35,510 bases of DNA from an uncultured Pelagibacteraceae bacterium (GTDB lineage: Bacteria; Pseudomonadota; Alphaproteobacteria; Pelagibacterales; Pelagibacteraceae): positions 1-35,510 of the forward strand of contig CACOCL010000008.1 of the NCBI GenBank assembly GCA_902625825.1, read 5' to 3'. Both the position numbers and the translations under genes were made by a program. The notes under the pieces are model-generated. The model was given only the letters and a program-made list of their open reading frames with translations. It did not search any database and was not told the DNA's origin. Positions 8,818 through 15,949 of this stretch are shown here, piece by piece. Numbering within the stretch: position 1 is the stretch's first letter; each line of letters begins with the position of its first letter.

Positions 8818-10149
8818 ATGACAAAAGTAGCAATTATCGGTGCAGGACCATGTGGATTATCAATGTTACGATCTTTTGAATTAGCAGAAAAAAACGGTAA
8901 AAAAATCCCCGAAGTAGTTTGTTTTGAAAAGCAAGATGACTGGGGTGGTTTATGGAATTATAGTTGGCGAACAGGTTCAGATCAATATGGAGACCCTGTC
9001 CCAAATAGTATGTATAGATATCTCTGGTCAAATGGGCCAAAAGAATGTTTAGAATTTGCAGATTATTCTTTTGATGAGCATTTTGGAAAACCAATACCAT
9101 CTTTTCCACCAAGAGAAGTTTTATACGACTATATTGTTGGAAGAGTAAGTAAAGGAAATTTAAAAAATAAAATAAAATTTAATACCAGAGTTATAAGTAC
9201 TATTTTTAAAGATAAAAAATTCGAACTTAGTTACCAAGATAAAATTAATAATAAAATATTAAAAGATAATTTTGATTTTGTTGTTGTTTCAACGGGTCAT
9301 TTTTCAGTGCCCTTTATTCCAGAGTACAAAGGTATGGATACATTTCCAGGAAGAATAATGCATTCTCATGATTTTAGAGATGCAGAAGAATTTAGAAATA
9401 AAAATGTAATAGTACTAGGTAGTAGTTATTCGGCTGAAGACATTGCACTTCAATGTAATAAATACGGAGCTAAAAGTGTTACCATTGGATATCGACATAA
9501 TCCGATGGGATTTAAATGGCCTGACGGCATGAAAGAAGTTCATTATCTTGATAAATTAGAGGGAAAAAAAGCAATTTTTAAAGATGGAACTGAACAAGAG
9601 GCTGATGTAGTGATTCTATGCACTGGCTATCTTCATCATTTTCCTTTTTTAGAGGAAAATTTACAATTAAAAACTAGAAACAGATTATATCCCCCAAAAC
9701 TTTATAAAGGCGTAGTTTGGCAAGATAATCACAAACTTTTATATCTTGGTATGCAAGATCAATTCCATACATTTAATATGTTTGATTGTCAGGCTTGGTA
9801 CGCAAGAGATGTAATCATGGGTAAAATCAAAATACCTGACAATGACGAAATTGAAAAAGATATTAATAAGTGGGTTGCTATGGAAGAAAAATTAGAAAAC
9901 CCAGATCAAATGATTGATTTTCAAACTGAATATACAAAAGAACTCCATGGTATGTCCGATTACCCAAAAATTGATTTTGAATTAATTAGAAAGCATTTTA
10001 AAGAATGGGAACATCATAAAGTTGAGGATATATCAACTTATAGAAACAAATCTTTTTCTTCACCAGTAACAGGTTCTGTTGCTCCAATTCATCACACACC
10101 TTGGGCAACTGCAATGGATGATACTTCAAAAACTTTTTTAGATAAATAG
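8818..10149 (+). CDS. tmm: Trimethylamine monooxygenase (bacterial FMO)
   Basis: A 443-aa flavin-containing monooxygenase that oxidises trimethylamine to trimethylamine N-oxide with NADPH and O2. The FAD site is VAIIGAGPCGLSML (residues 4-17). The FMO fingerprint FxGxxxHxxxF is present exactly as FPGRIMHSHDF (residues 176-186). The NADPH-binding GxSxxA element is VLGSSYSAEDIA (about 199-210), followed by the late VVILCTGYLHHFPF. Length and C-terminal region match the bacterial Tmm group rather than longer Baeyer-Villiger enzymes. The identification is reinforced by adjacent genes for TMAO uptake and demethylation. Such enzymes are also known to oxidise dimethyl sulphide, so a broader substrate range is possible. 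Confidence 0.94.
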   Translation: MTKVAIIGAGPCGLSMLRSFELAEKNGKKIPEVVCFEKQDDWGGLWNYSWRTGSDQYGDPVPNSMYRYLWSNGPKECLEFADYSFDEHFGKPIPSFPPREVLYDYIVGRVSKGNLKNKIKFNTRVISTIFKDKKFELSYQDKINNKILKDNFDFVVVSTGHFSVPFIPEYKGMDTFPGRIMHSHDFRDAEEFRNKNVIVLGSSYSAEDIALQCNKYGAKSVTIGYRHNPMGFKWPDGMKEVHYLDKLEGKKAIFKDGTEQEADVVILCTGYLHHFPFLEENLQLKTRNRLYPPKLYKGVVWQDNHKLLYLGMQDQFHTFNMFDCQAWYARDVIMGKIKIPDNDEIEKDINKWVAMEEKLENPDQMIDFQTEYTKELHGMSDYPKIDFELIRKHFKEWEHHKVEDISTYRNKSFSSPVTGSVAPIHHTPWATAMDDTSKTFLDK

Positions 10150-10156
10150 ATTAGAA

Positions 10157-12310
10157 TTAATCAATACCAAGGTGTTTTTTTCTTTTTTGAACGTAAGCTC
10201 TGATTAAGTTATCAAATATTAAAGCAATAAAGGCTACACATATACCAAGTGTTAGTCCAATACCTGCACCTTTTTTATCTGATAATGCTTTTAAAATATA
10301 TTGACCTAAATCCTCTGTTCCAATAAATGCTCCAATAATTACCATGAATAGTGCAAATACTATTGTTTGGTTTATTCCAAGCATCATATGTGGAAATGCT
10401 AAAGGAAATTCTATTTTAGTTAATCTTTGAAACTTATTTACACCTGACATGGTTGCAGCGTCATGCAAGCCTGCTGGAACGCTTCTGAGACCTTCTATTG
10501 TATATCGTGTTGCAGGTATTGTTGCGTAAACTATAACTGCAATTAATACTGATGTATCAGTTATACCGAATAACATCATTACAGGTATTAGATACACAAA
10601 AGATGGGAATGTTTGGAAAATATCACAAACACCCAACATAAAGTTTGCTGAATGTTTATTTTGAAAACATAAAGTCCCTACCGTAAATCCAATAACACAG
10701 GAAACAATAACTCCAAATGTTGCCATATAAGCTGTGACTAGCGCTCTATCCCACCATGGACTAAGAGCAATAAATAAAGTTAAAGCACAAACAACTAAAG
10801 CTGAACGAACTCCGCCAATTAAATATCCTGCTCCGACAACTAAAACTATTGTAGCTATTGCTGGCATTCTTAGGTAAAGGGCCCTCATTGGTTGAAGCAC
10901 CTCTTGAATTAACCAAGTGTTAAATGCTTTAATATATACAAAGAATGTTTCAAAAATCCAATCAACACCTTTATTCCAAAAATCAGCAGTTGATATTCCT
11001 TTATTATGTGGAATTTCAAATAAGTAATTGAATGTCCCTTTGAACAAAAAGGTTCCAATGTAAGCAAGCAATAATCCAATCACTACCGTCGCAGTAAAAA
11101 ATAGTAAGTTTTTATTTCTTTGAAAGAATGTTAGGTTGCCAAAATAATCCTCTTGCTTATTTGCCCAAGCTAAAGACATCTTATCCAATAAAATTGCAAT
11201 CAAACTAATACACAGACCTGCCTCTAGTGCTAATCCAATATTTAGTTGGTTTAATGCTAATAATAAATTAAATCCTAAACCTTTTGCACCGATAAAAGCA
11301 GATATAACTGCCATTGAAAAACAAACCATTATAACTTGGTTAACGCCAATTAAGATATCTCTTCTTGCAGTTGGAATTAAAACTTTAAACATTAATTGAA
11401 AATTATTACATCCACTCATTCTACCAGCTTCAATAACTTCCGGCGGTACAGCCCGTAAACCTAGTATAGTTAACAATATCATTGGTGGCACGGCAACAAC
11501 CATCGTTATTATTACTGCAGCATGATCACCTACTCCAAAAAGAACTAAGGCAGGAACTAAAACTGCATATTGTGGCATTGTCTGCATCACTAACAATATT
11601 GGATATAAAGCCTTTTCAACACGTTTGCTTTTAAATGCTGCTATTCCTAACCCTAATCCAAAAATAAATGATAAAGGTGCCGCGACCAAAATAAATGATA
11701 AAGTTTGCATTGATGGTTTCCATTGACCAAATATAGAAATGTAAACCATTGTTAGACCTGCAAACAAAGCTAAACCTTTGCCGCTTAACTTATAAGCAAG
11801 TAAAGTTGCACCCGCTGCAACAATCGTCCATGGTAACCCAGGTAGTTCAGCCCAAGGATTTTTATCTATCCAATCCCAACTACTAAAAGCTACTATAGTT
11901 TCAAGACCTCCCAATAAAATCTCTCTTATTAACTGTATTAGAAAAGTCATAAATGCAGTTATGTTTCTACTTATCTGTAAGACCAGAGGACGACTTTTAA
12001 ATTCTTGGGTATCTTCATTCCAAACTTCAATTGGCATCCATTCATTCATTAAGAAAAATAACGAGTCATTTATCCAGATAGGTAACCATCCAAGTAATGG
12101 AGGTAATCTCCAAAAGACATCAAAAGCATAGTATCTTACTTCTTTGCCTAAAAATACGTAGCTACTCTGATTGGGGTCTTTTACAAATTCTGCTTGACCT
12201 CGAATAAATTTATATGTTTCAGGAACTTCGATTGCAAAACATAATGCAAAAAATACAATTAATAAAAATAACCATTGAAATGTTTTTGGATATTTCTTGA
12301 AAAGTTCCAT
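10157..12310 (-). CDS. tmoW: TMAO/quaternary amine ABC transporter, fused double permease
   Basis: 717 aa, about twice the length of a single ProW/OpuAB permease. It holds two complete ABC permease domains, each with its own EAA-type loop: SGCNNFQLMFKVLIPTA near residue 300 and SGVNKFQRLTKIEFPLA near residue 625. Each is preceded by a block of membrane helices (PQYAVLVPALVLFGVG and PSFVYLIPVMMLFGIT). The polypeptide therefore supplies both membrane halves of the transporter. It lies two bases after tmoV and shares the strand and locus of tmoX. Substrate assignment (TMAO, possibly with betaine or choline) is inferred from the tmm/tdm neighbourhood and the TmoXVW family. The gene converges on tmm with a seven-base gap. 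Confidence 0.88.
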   Translation of the reverse strand: MELFKKYPKTFQWLFLLIVFFALCFAIEVPETYKFIRGQAEFVKDPNQSSYVFLGKEVRYYAFDVFWRLPPLLGWLPIWINDSLFFLMNEWMPIEVWNEDTQEFKSRPLVLQISRNITAFMTFLIQLIREILLGGLETIVAFSSWDWIDKNPWAELPGLPWTIVAAGATLLAYKLSGKGLALFAGLTMVYISIFGQWKPSMQTLSFILVAAPLSFIFGLGLGIAAFKSKRVEKALYPILLVMQTMPQYAVLVPALVLFGVGDHAAVIITMVVAVPPMILLTILGLRAVPPEVIEAGRMSGCNNFQLMFKVLIPTARRDILIGVNQVIMVCFSMAVISAFIGAKGLGFNLLLALNQLNIGLALEAGLCISLIAILLDKMSLAWANKQEDYFGNLTFFQRNKNLLFFTATVVIGLLLAYIGTFLFKGTFNYLFEIPHNKGISTADFWNKGVDWIFETFFVYIKAFNTWLIQEVLQPMRALYLRMPAIATIVLVVGAGYLIGGVRSALVVCALTLFIALSPWWDRALVTAYMATFGVIVSCVIGFTVGTLCFQNKHSANFMLGVCDIFQTFPSFVYLIPVMMLFGITDTSVLIAVIVYATIPATRYTIEGLRSVPAGLHDAATMSGVNKFQRLTKIEFPLAFPHMMLGINQTIVFALFMVIIGAFIGTEDLGQYILKALSDKKGAGIGLTLGICVAFIALIFDNLIRAYVQKRKKHLGID

Positions 12311-12312
12311 AA

Positions 12313-13341
12313 TTAATTATTATTTTTTCTTCCTCCGAAAACTGTGTTGATTATTTTAGCTGGGTTTATAGAGCCAATAATTTTATTATTATTATCTACT
12401 ACAGCTACTGATTTTTCTTGATTAAGAATTTTTTCAGCTACATTCTCTATAATTTCATCTTTTGAAACTTTTAAATCACCAAGATTATCTGTGGTTTTGT
12501 CCATTACATCTTCAATTAATAAAACTTTCTCTCTTGGTACTTCTTCAGTGAACTTTCTTACATATTCTGTTGCTGGATTTAATACAATATTGGCTGGGGT
12601 ATCTAGTTGCTCAATTATACCATCCTTCATAATTGCAATTCGATCAGCAAGTTTTAAAGCCTCATCAAAATCATGAGTAATAAACATAATTGTTTTTTGT
12701 AATTTTTCCTGAAGTCTTAAAAACTCATCTTGCATTTCTTTTCTAATTAATGGGTCTAAGGCAGAGAAAGGTTCGTCTAAAAACCATATATCAGGCTCAA
12801 CTGCTAAAGATCTTGCTATACCTACTCTTTGCTGTTGTCCTCCTGATAACTCTCTTGGAAAATAATTTTCTCTCCCATCAAGACCAACCAACTTAACCAT
12901 GTCCATCGCTTTACCTATGCTATCTTCAGTTTTGACACCTTTAATTTGAAGTGGAAAGGCTATATTTTCAACTACAGTTTTGTGTGGAAGCAAAGCAAAA
13001 CTTTGAAAAACCATTCCCATTTTATTCCTTCTAAGATCAATTAGGTCTTTGTTGTTTAATTGTAATAAATCTTGACCTTCTATAAAAATTTTTCCACCTG
13101 TTGCATCAGTTAATCTAGAAATACATCGTAATAAAGTTGATTTTCCCGAACCAGACAAACCCATAACAACTAACATCTCTCCTTTGGAGACCTCAAATGA
13201 CGCATTATTAACTCCTACGATACATCCATTTTCTTGAAAGGTTTTAGCATCAACATTGCCATTTGAATCTTTCAGCATCTTTTCAGCATTTGCTCCAAAG
13301 ATTTTATAAACATTTTCACATTTGATTACTGGTTCAGACAT
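12313..13341 (-). CDS. tmoV: TMAO/quaternary amine ABC transporter, ATP-binding protein
   Basis: A 342-aa ATPase of the ProV/OpuAA type, energising TmoW. Motifs in order: Walker A VMGLSGSGKSTLL, Q-loop MVFQSFALLPHKTV, signature LSGGQQQRVGIARSL, Walker B IWFLDEPFSALDPL and switch ITHDFDEALKLADR. The C-terminal segment (about 260-342) ends with VAVVDNNNKIIGSINPAKI, resembling the second half of a CBS-type regulatory domain. I chose the ATG at 13341 (MSEPVIK) because the three codons upstream would require a TTG start. No Shine-Dalgarno is visible directly upstream, while a strong one lies about 60 bases further up (see 13366-13408). Confidence 0.92.
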   Translation of the reverse strand: MSEPVIKCENVYKIFGANAEKMLKDSNGNVDAKTFQENGCIVGVNNASFEVSKGEMLVVMGLSGSGKSTLLRCISRLTDATGGKIFIEGQDLLQLNNKDLIDLRRNKMGMVFQSFALLPHKTVVENIAFPLQIKGVKTEDSIGKAMDMVKLVGLDGRENYFPRELSGGQQQRVGIARSLAVEPDIWFLDEPFSALDPLIRKEMQDEFLRLQEKLQKTIMFITHDFDEALKLADRIAIMKDGIIEQLDTPANIVLNPATEYVRKFTEEVPREKVLLIEDVMDKTTDNLGDLKVSKDEIIENVAEKILNQEKSVAVVDNNNKIIGSINPAKIINTVFGGRKNNN

Positions 13342-13365
13342 AAATTTCAATTAAATTATATGAAA

Positions 13366-13408
13366 TTAAGATAAAATTAAATCCATAATATTAATGTTTT
13401 TCCTCCTT
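13366..13408 (-). promoter_or_regulatory. Strong Shine-Dalgarno with a six-codon mini-ORF ahead of tmoV
   Basis: On the minus strand the stop codon of the preceding gene merges into AAGGAGGA (13408-13401), the best ribosome-binding sequence in this part of the window. No normal gene follows it. The next ATG (13386) opens a six-codon frame, Met-Asp-Leu-Ile-Leu-Ser, ending at 13366, 24 bases before the tmoV ATG. It could be a leader peptide, a ribosome standby site, or a decayed start region. Spacing to the ATG (14 bases) is longer than ideal. Confidence 0.3.
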
Positions 13409-13958
13409 AAAAATTTTTAATGTAATAAACCCTGGTATCAATTCCTGTGCTTAAAAAACTTAATGCCTCACCACTCACACTTATAGACTCATTAACTCCA
13501 ACATTATCTCCGCTTACTGTAAAACCAGCGTAACATTTATTTTTCTCTTCATCCCACTTAACAAAAGTTTCATCAATTTTATTCCCATTAATTGTATAAA
13601 TTTCATGTGCTCTAAAATTTAAAAAATTTGCACCCATAATTGCTCTTTGAGGAATGAGTTTTGTCGCTTTACAAACTTGTTCATATACTTCATCTGTTAA
13701 TTTGTAATGATCAGTGCCATCAAAAGTTACTAATATTCCAGAAGGTAATTTAGATATTAATTCACTTAATTTTTTTTCTTCCGCTATTCTTTCTTCTTCC
13801 AATTTCATTTTTCTTACAAGCTCATCACCACCACCAAACATAATATTTAAAACAGAAAATGAAAAAAATATAATGAGAACTATTAGCACCAAACCTCCAA
13901 ATTGTTTTACAGTTTCTGGTAAATCCTTAATCTTATTTAAATAATTTTCTTTTGACAT
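13407..13958 (-). CDS. Hypothetical single-pass membrane protein
   Basis: 183 aa using the ATG at 13958, which overlaps the stop of the upstream MORN gene as TAATG. The longer frame starting at 14054 would run inside that gene and is rejected. Near residue 20 is one hydrophobic helix (GLVLIVLIIFFSFSVLNIMF), then a charged, probably coiled segment rich in Glu and Lys (MKLEEERIAEEKKLSELI). A soluble domain of about 120 residues with two cysteines (CKATK and KCYAGF) follows, presumably periplasmic. I do not recognise a family. It sits with two other exported proteins between tmoX and tmoV, on the same strand, so it may be part of the transporter transcript. Confidence 0.7.
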   Translation of the reverse strand: MSKENYLNKIKDLPETVKQFGGLVLIVLIIFFSFSVLNIMFGGGDELVRKMKLEEERIAEEKKLSELISKLPSGILVTFDGTDHYKLTDEVYEQVCKATKLIPQRAIMGANFLNFRAHEIYTINGNKIDETFVKWDEEKNKCYAGFTVSGDNVGVNESISVSGEALSFLSTGIDTRVYYIKNF

Positions 13959-14335
13959 TATTCTTGTAGCTTTCCATTTTTCCATGTGCCTGATTTCTGT
14001 GTTCCATCTGATGAGGTAAAAGTTCCTGTTCCATTCATAAATCCTTTTGCCCATTCACCTTCATAAGTTGAGCCATCAGGAAAAGTTAAAACACCTACTC
14101 CACTCCATTCACTGTTTTTAAACTCACCTTTGTAGATGTATCCGTTGGGCCAAGTTTCAACTCCTTGACCATTTTTTTTTGTTCCTACCCATTCACCTTC
14201 GTAAGTAGTTTTATCTGTATAAACCCATTTACCAAAACCATTTTCACAATTTCCTTCTTTGCAACCAGTACTTCGTGCTAATGCAATTGATGAAATGAGC
14301 AAACTTAAAATTATGCTGAAAAGGTATTTTTTCAT
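13958..14335 (-). CDS. Exported MORN-repeat protein
   Basis: 125 aa with a signal peptide (MKKYLFSIILSLLISSIALA) followed by about four MORN-type repeats. Each has the pattern Y-x-G-x-W/F ... G-x-G: TYEGEWVGTKKNGQGVE, YKGEFKNSEWSGVGVLT, TYEGEWAKGFMNGTGTF and a shortened last copy SGTWKNGKLQE. MORN repeats form extended beta sheets and often bind lipid or protein partners; the function here is unknown. Two cysteines, in GCKEGNCENG, lie just after the signal peptide. The gene is coupled to the next one by a TAATG overlap. Confidence 0.88.
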   Translation of the reverse strand: MKKYLFSIILSLLISSIALARSTGCKEGNCENGFGKWVYTDKTTYEGEWVGTKKNGQGVETWPNGYIYKGEFKNSEWSGVGVLTFPDGSTYEGEWAKGFMNGTGTFTSSDGTQKSGTWKNGKLQE

Positions 14336-14369
14336 AACAACACTTTACACAAAATTTTCTAAAAAAAAA

Positions 14370-14831
14370 TTAGACTTTTTGGTCATGTTTAGTGCATGAA
14401 TATATTGAAATATATTTTTCTGCATTTTCACTTTTTATATTTCTTGTAATTTCATGAATTAATTCTCCAGTTTTTCTTGTAATTATGCCTGACTCTGAAT
14501 AATTTTTTTCTTCATCAATCGACTTAAATAAAACAACATCTTTGTTCACAACTTTTACATCTAGTTTTGCTGACTCTGAAAGAAACAGTGACAATCCTTT
14601 AATTAAAAGTGTCTCTGGTTTTTTTGACTGTATTTCAAATTTATCCAAACCTTTTTCATTCAAATCTTTAGCTAAAAAAGTTTGATAATTATATTCTGAA
14701 TTTTTAATTATTTTTTTATCTAAATCACAGACAAAATTAAGATCAATATTTTCATTAATACTCACATCTTTTGCAAAAGTTTGATTAAAAAATAATAAAC
14801 TAATGAATATACTTAAAAAATATCTAATCAT
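14370..14831 (-). CDS. Hypothetical exported protein
   Basis: 153 aa from the ATG at 14831. The longer frame beginning at 14864 starts inside the terminator hairpin of tmoX and is rejected. The chosen start gives a clean signal peptide, MIRYFLSIFISLLFFNQTFA, followed by a mature domain of about 130 residues with two cysteines (FVCDL and YSCTKHD) that may form a disulphide. I do not recognise the family. It lies directly after the tmoX terminator and ahead of the MORN gene, with a 34-base gap. Confidence 0.7.
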   Translation of the reverse strand: MIRYFLSIFISLLFFNQTFAKDVSINENIDLNFVCDLDKKIIKNSEYNYQTFLAKDLNEKGLDKFEIQSKKPETLLIKGLSLFLSESAKLDVKVVNKDVVLFKSIDEEKNYSESGIITRKTGELIHEITRNIKSENAEKYISIYSCTKHDQKV

Positions 14832-14843
14832 TAAATTTTTCCT

Positions 14844-14876
14844 AAAAAAAATCTCCCCCAACATTGTTGGGAGAGA
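14844..14876 (-). terminator. Intrinsic terminator of tmoX
   Basis: Read on the minus strand, an 11-bp GC-rich stem (arms 14876-14866 and 14862-14852, one mismatch, three-base loop AAT) is followed at once by eight T residues (14851-14844). It begins 25 bases after the tmoX stop codon. This is a textbook Rho-independent terminator in an otherwise very AT-rich genome. It would let the binding protein be made in excess over the permease and ATPase genes further down the same strand. Confidence 0.88.
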
Positions 14877-14901
14877 TCTAAAGATTTAATCGCTTTTAAC
14901 C

Positions 14902-15849
14902 TTATTTAGTAAAAGCTTTCCAAACTTTCTTATTCTTTTTTAACCATGCTTTTGCAGCATCCTCGTGAGTCATTTTGTCAACGTCAACTAAAGCTGCCAT
15001 TGCACCAATTTGACTTGTAGTAAAAGAAAGTTTTTTGAACATTGCTGCTGCTTTTGGATGAGTTTTTGGAAAATCAGCATTAACTGCTTTTTTCAAATAA
15101 CCATCTGGCGAACCACATTTTCCGTCTCCACCATCTTCTGGTCTACAACCAGCTGTGTATGGAGGAAAGTCGATAAATGTAAAACCAGCACCATCTGTAA
15201 AGTTTGGTGTCCAATTAAAGATGATCGTTCCTCTTCCTTCTTTTTCAGCTGCCGCTAACTCTGCCCAAAGTGCATCAGCACTTCCAGCAAACTTAACCCA
15301 CCAAAGATCTCCTAAGCCTAAAGCATCAACCCTTTGCGGAATTAAGTCACCATGCCAAGTTTGTGGACCTTCCAACATTCTTCCTTTTCCATCTGGAGAG
15401 TCAGGAGTTGTAAAGTTTTTAGCACAGTCAGGATTTTTTAAAGCAGTCCAGTCTGGTAATCCAGGGCATAATCCTTTTTCAGCAACCCAATTAGGATAAC
15501 CCATATCTTCAAGAGTTCTTGCCTCATGGTCTCCCCAGTCTAATAAACCACCTTTGTCTAATGCTGTTGTAAATGATTTACCAAAAGCAGATTCCCATAC
15601 CTCGTGAGATAATGTTACGTCACCAATTCTAATTGACTCGTAAACTGCTTGAGAGTCAGCATTAACGTATTTTACGTTATTTCCCATGTCTTCCATAATT
15701 CCACCAATAACGTAAGCCATTACAATCTGGCTTGACCAGTTATGAGTTGGGATAACTATGGGCTTTTTGCTATCTGCAGCATTAGATAGTCCAGCAAAAC
15801 TAACCACTGAAATTATCATTGCAGATAATAATGATATTATTTTTCGCAT
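14902..15849 (-). CDS. tmoX: TMAO-binding periplasmic protein of ABC transporter
   Basis: A 315-aa OpuAC/ProX-type binding protein. The signal peptide ends near Ala24-Ala25 (SFAGLSNAADSKK). The mature domain starts PIVIPTHNWSSQ and holds the well-spaced tryptophans (W38, W85, W183/W184, W213) expected of an aromatic cage for a quaternary or N-oxide amine. Four or more cysteines (C128, C142 and a pair around 235-245) could form disulphides, as seen in betaine/TMAO-binding proteins. SD sequence AAAGGGG lies about seven bases before the ATG. It has its own promoter (15881-15909) and terminator, indicating high independent expression. TMAO specificity is inferred from the divergent tdm and nearby tmm; betaine or choline are alternatives. 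Confidence 0.9.
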   Translation of the reverse strand: MRKIISLLSAMIISVVSFAGLSNAADSKKPIVIPTHNWSSQIVMAYVIGGIMEDMGNNVKYVNADSQAVYESIRIGDVTLSHEVWESAFGKSFTTALDKGGLLDWGDHEARTLEDMGYPNWVAEKGLCPGLPDWTALKNPDCAKNFTTPDSPDGKGRMLEGPQTWHGDLIPQRVDALGLGDLWWVKFAGSADALWAELAAAEKEGRGTIIFNWTPNFTDGAGFTFIDFPPYTAGCRPEDGGDGKCGSPDGYLKKAVNADFPKTHPKAAAMFKKLSFTTSQIGAMAALVDVDKMTHEDAAKAWLKKNKKVWKAFTK

Positions 15850-15880
15850 TTATTCCCCTTTCTTAATATTAAGTTCGTAT

Positions 15881-15909
15881 AGTATGAGCCTAAGTAAAAT
15901 GATAGTCAA
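15881..15909 (-). promoter_or_regulatory. Predicted sigma-70 promoter of tmoX
   Basis: On the minus strand TTGACT (15909-15904) and CATACT (15886-15881) are separated by exactly 17 bases. The -35 hexamer matches the consensus at five of six positions, the -10 at four of six. A start of transcription near 15874 would leave a leader of about 25 bases containing the Shine-Dalgarno sequence. An overlapping TACTAT two bases nearer the gene is an alternative -10. The divergent tdm promoter must lie in the same 100-base spacer. Confidence 0.5.
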
Positions 15910-15949
15910 CACCTAGATATTTATATATTATAAAATAGGATTATAAAAA

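Noticed and set aside
13959-14054. N-terminal extension of the single-pass membrane protein
   Set aside because: It lies wholly within the MORN gene in another frame; the ATG at 13958 overlaps the MORN stop as TAATG, a common coupling pattern here.
14832-14864. Extended start of the exported protein at 14370
   Set aside because: The extension encodes the tmoX terminator hairpin and T-tract; the ATG at 14831 gives a proper signal peptide.
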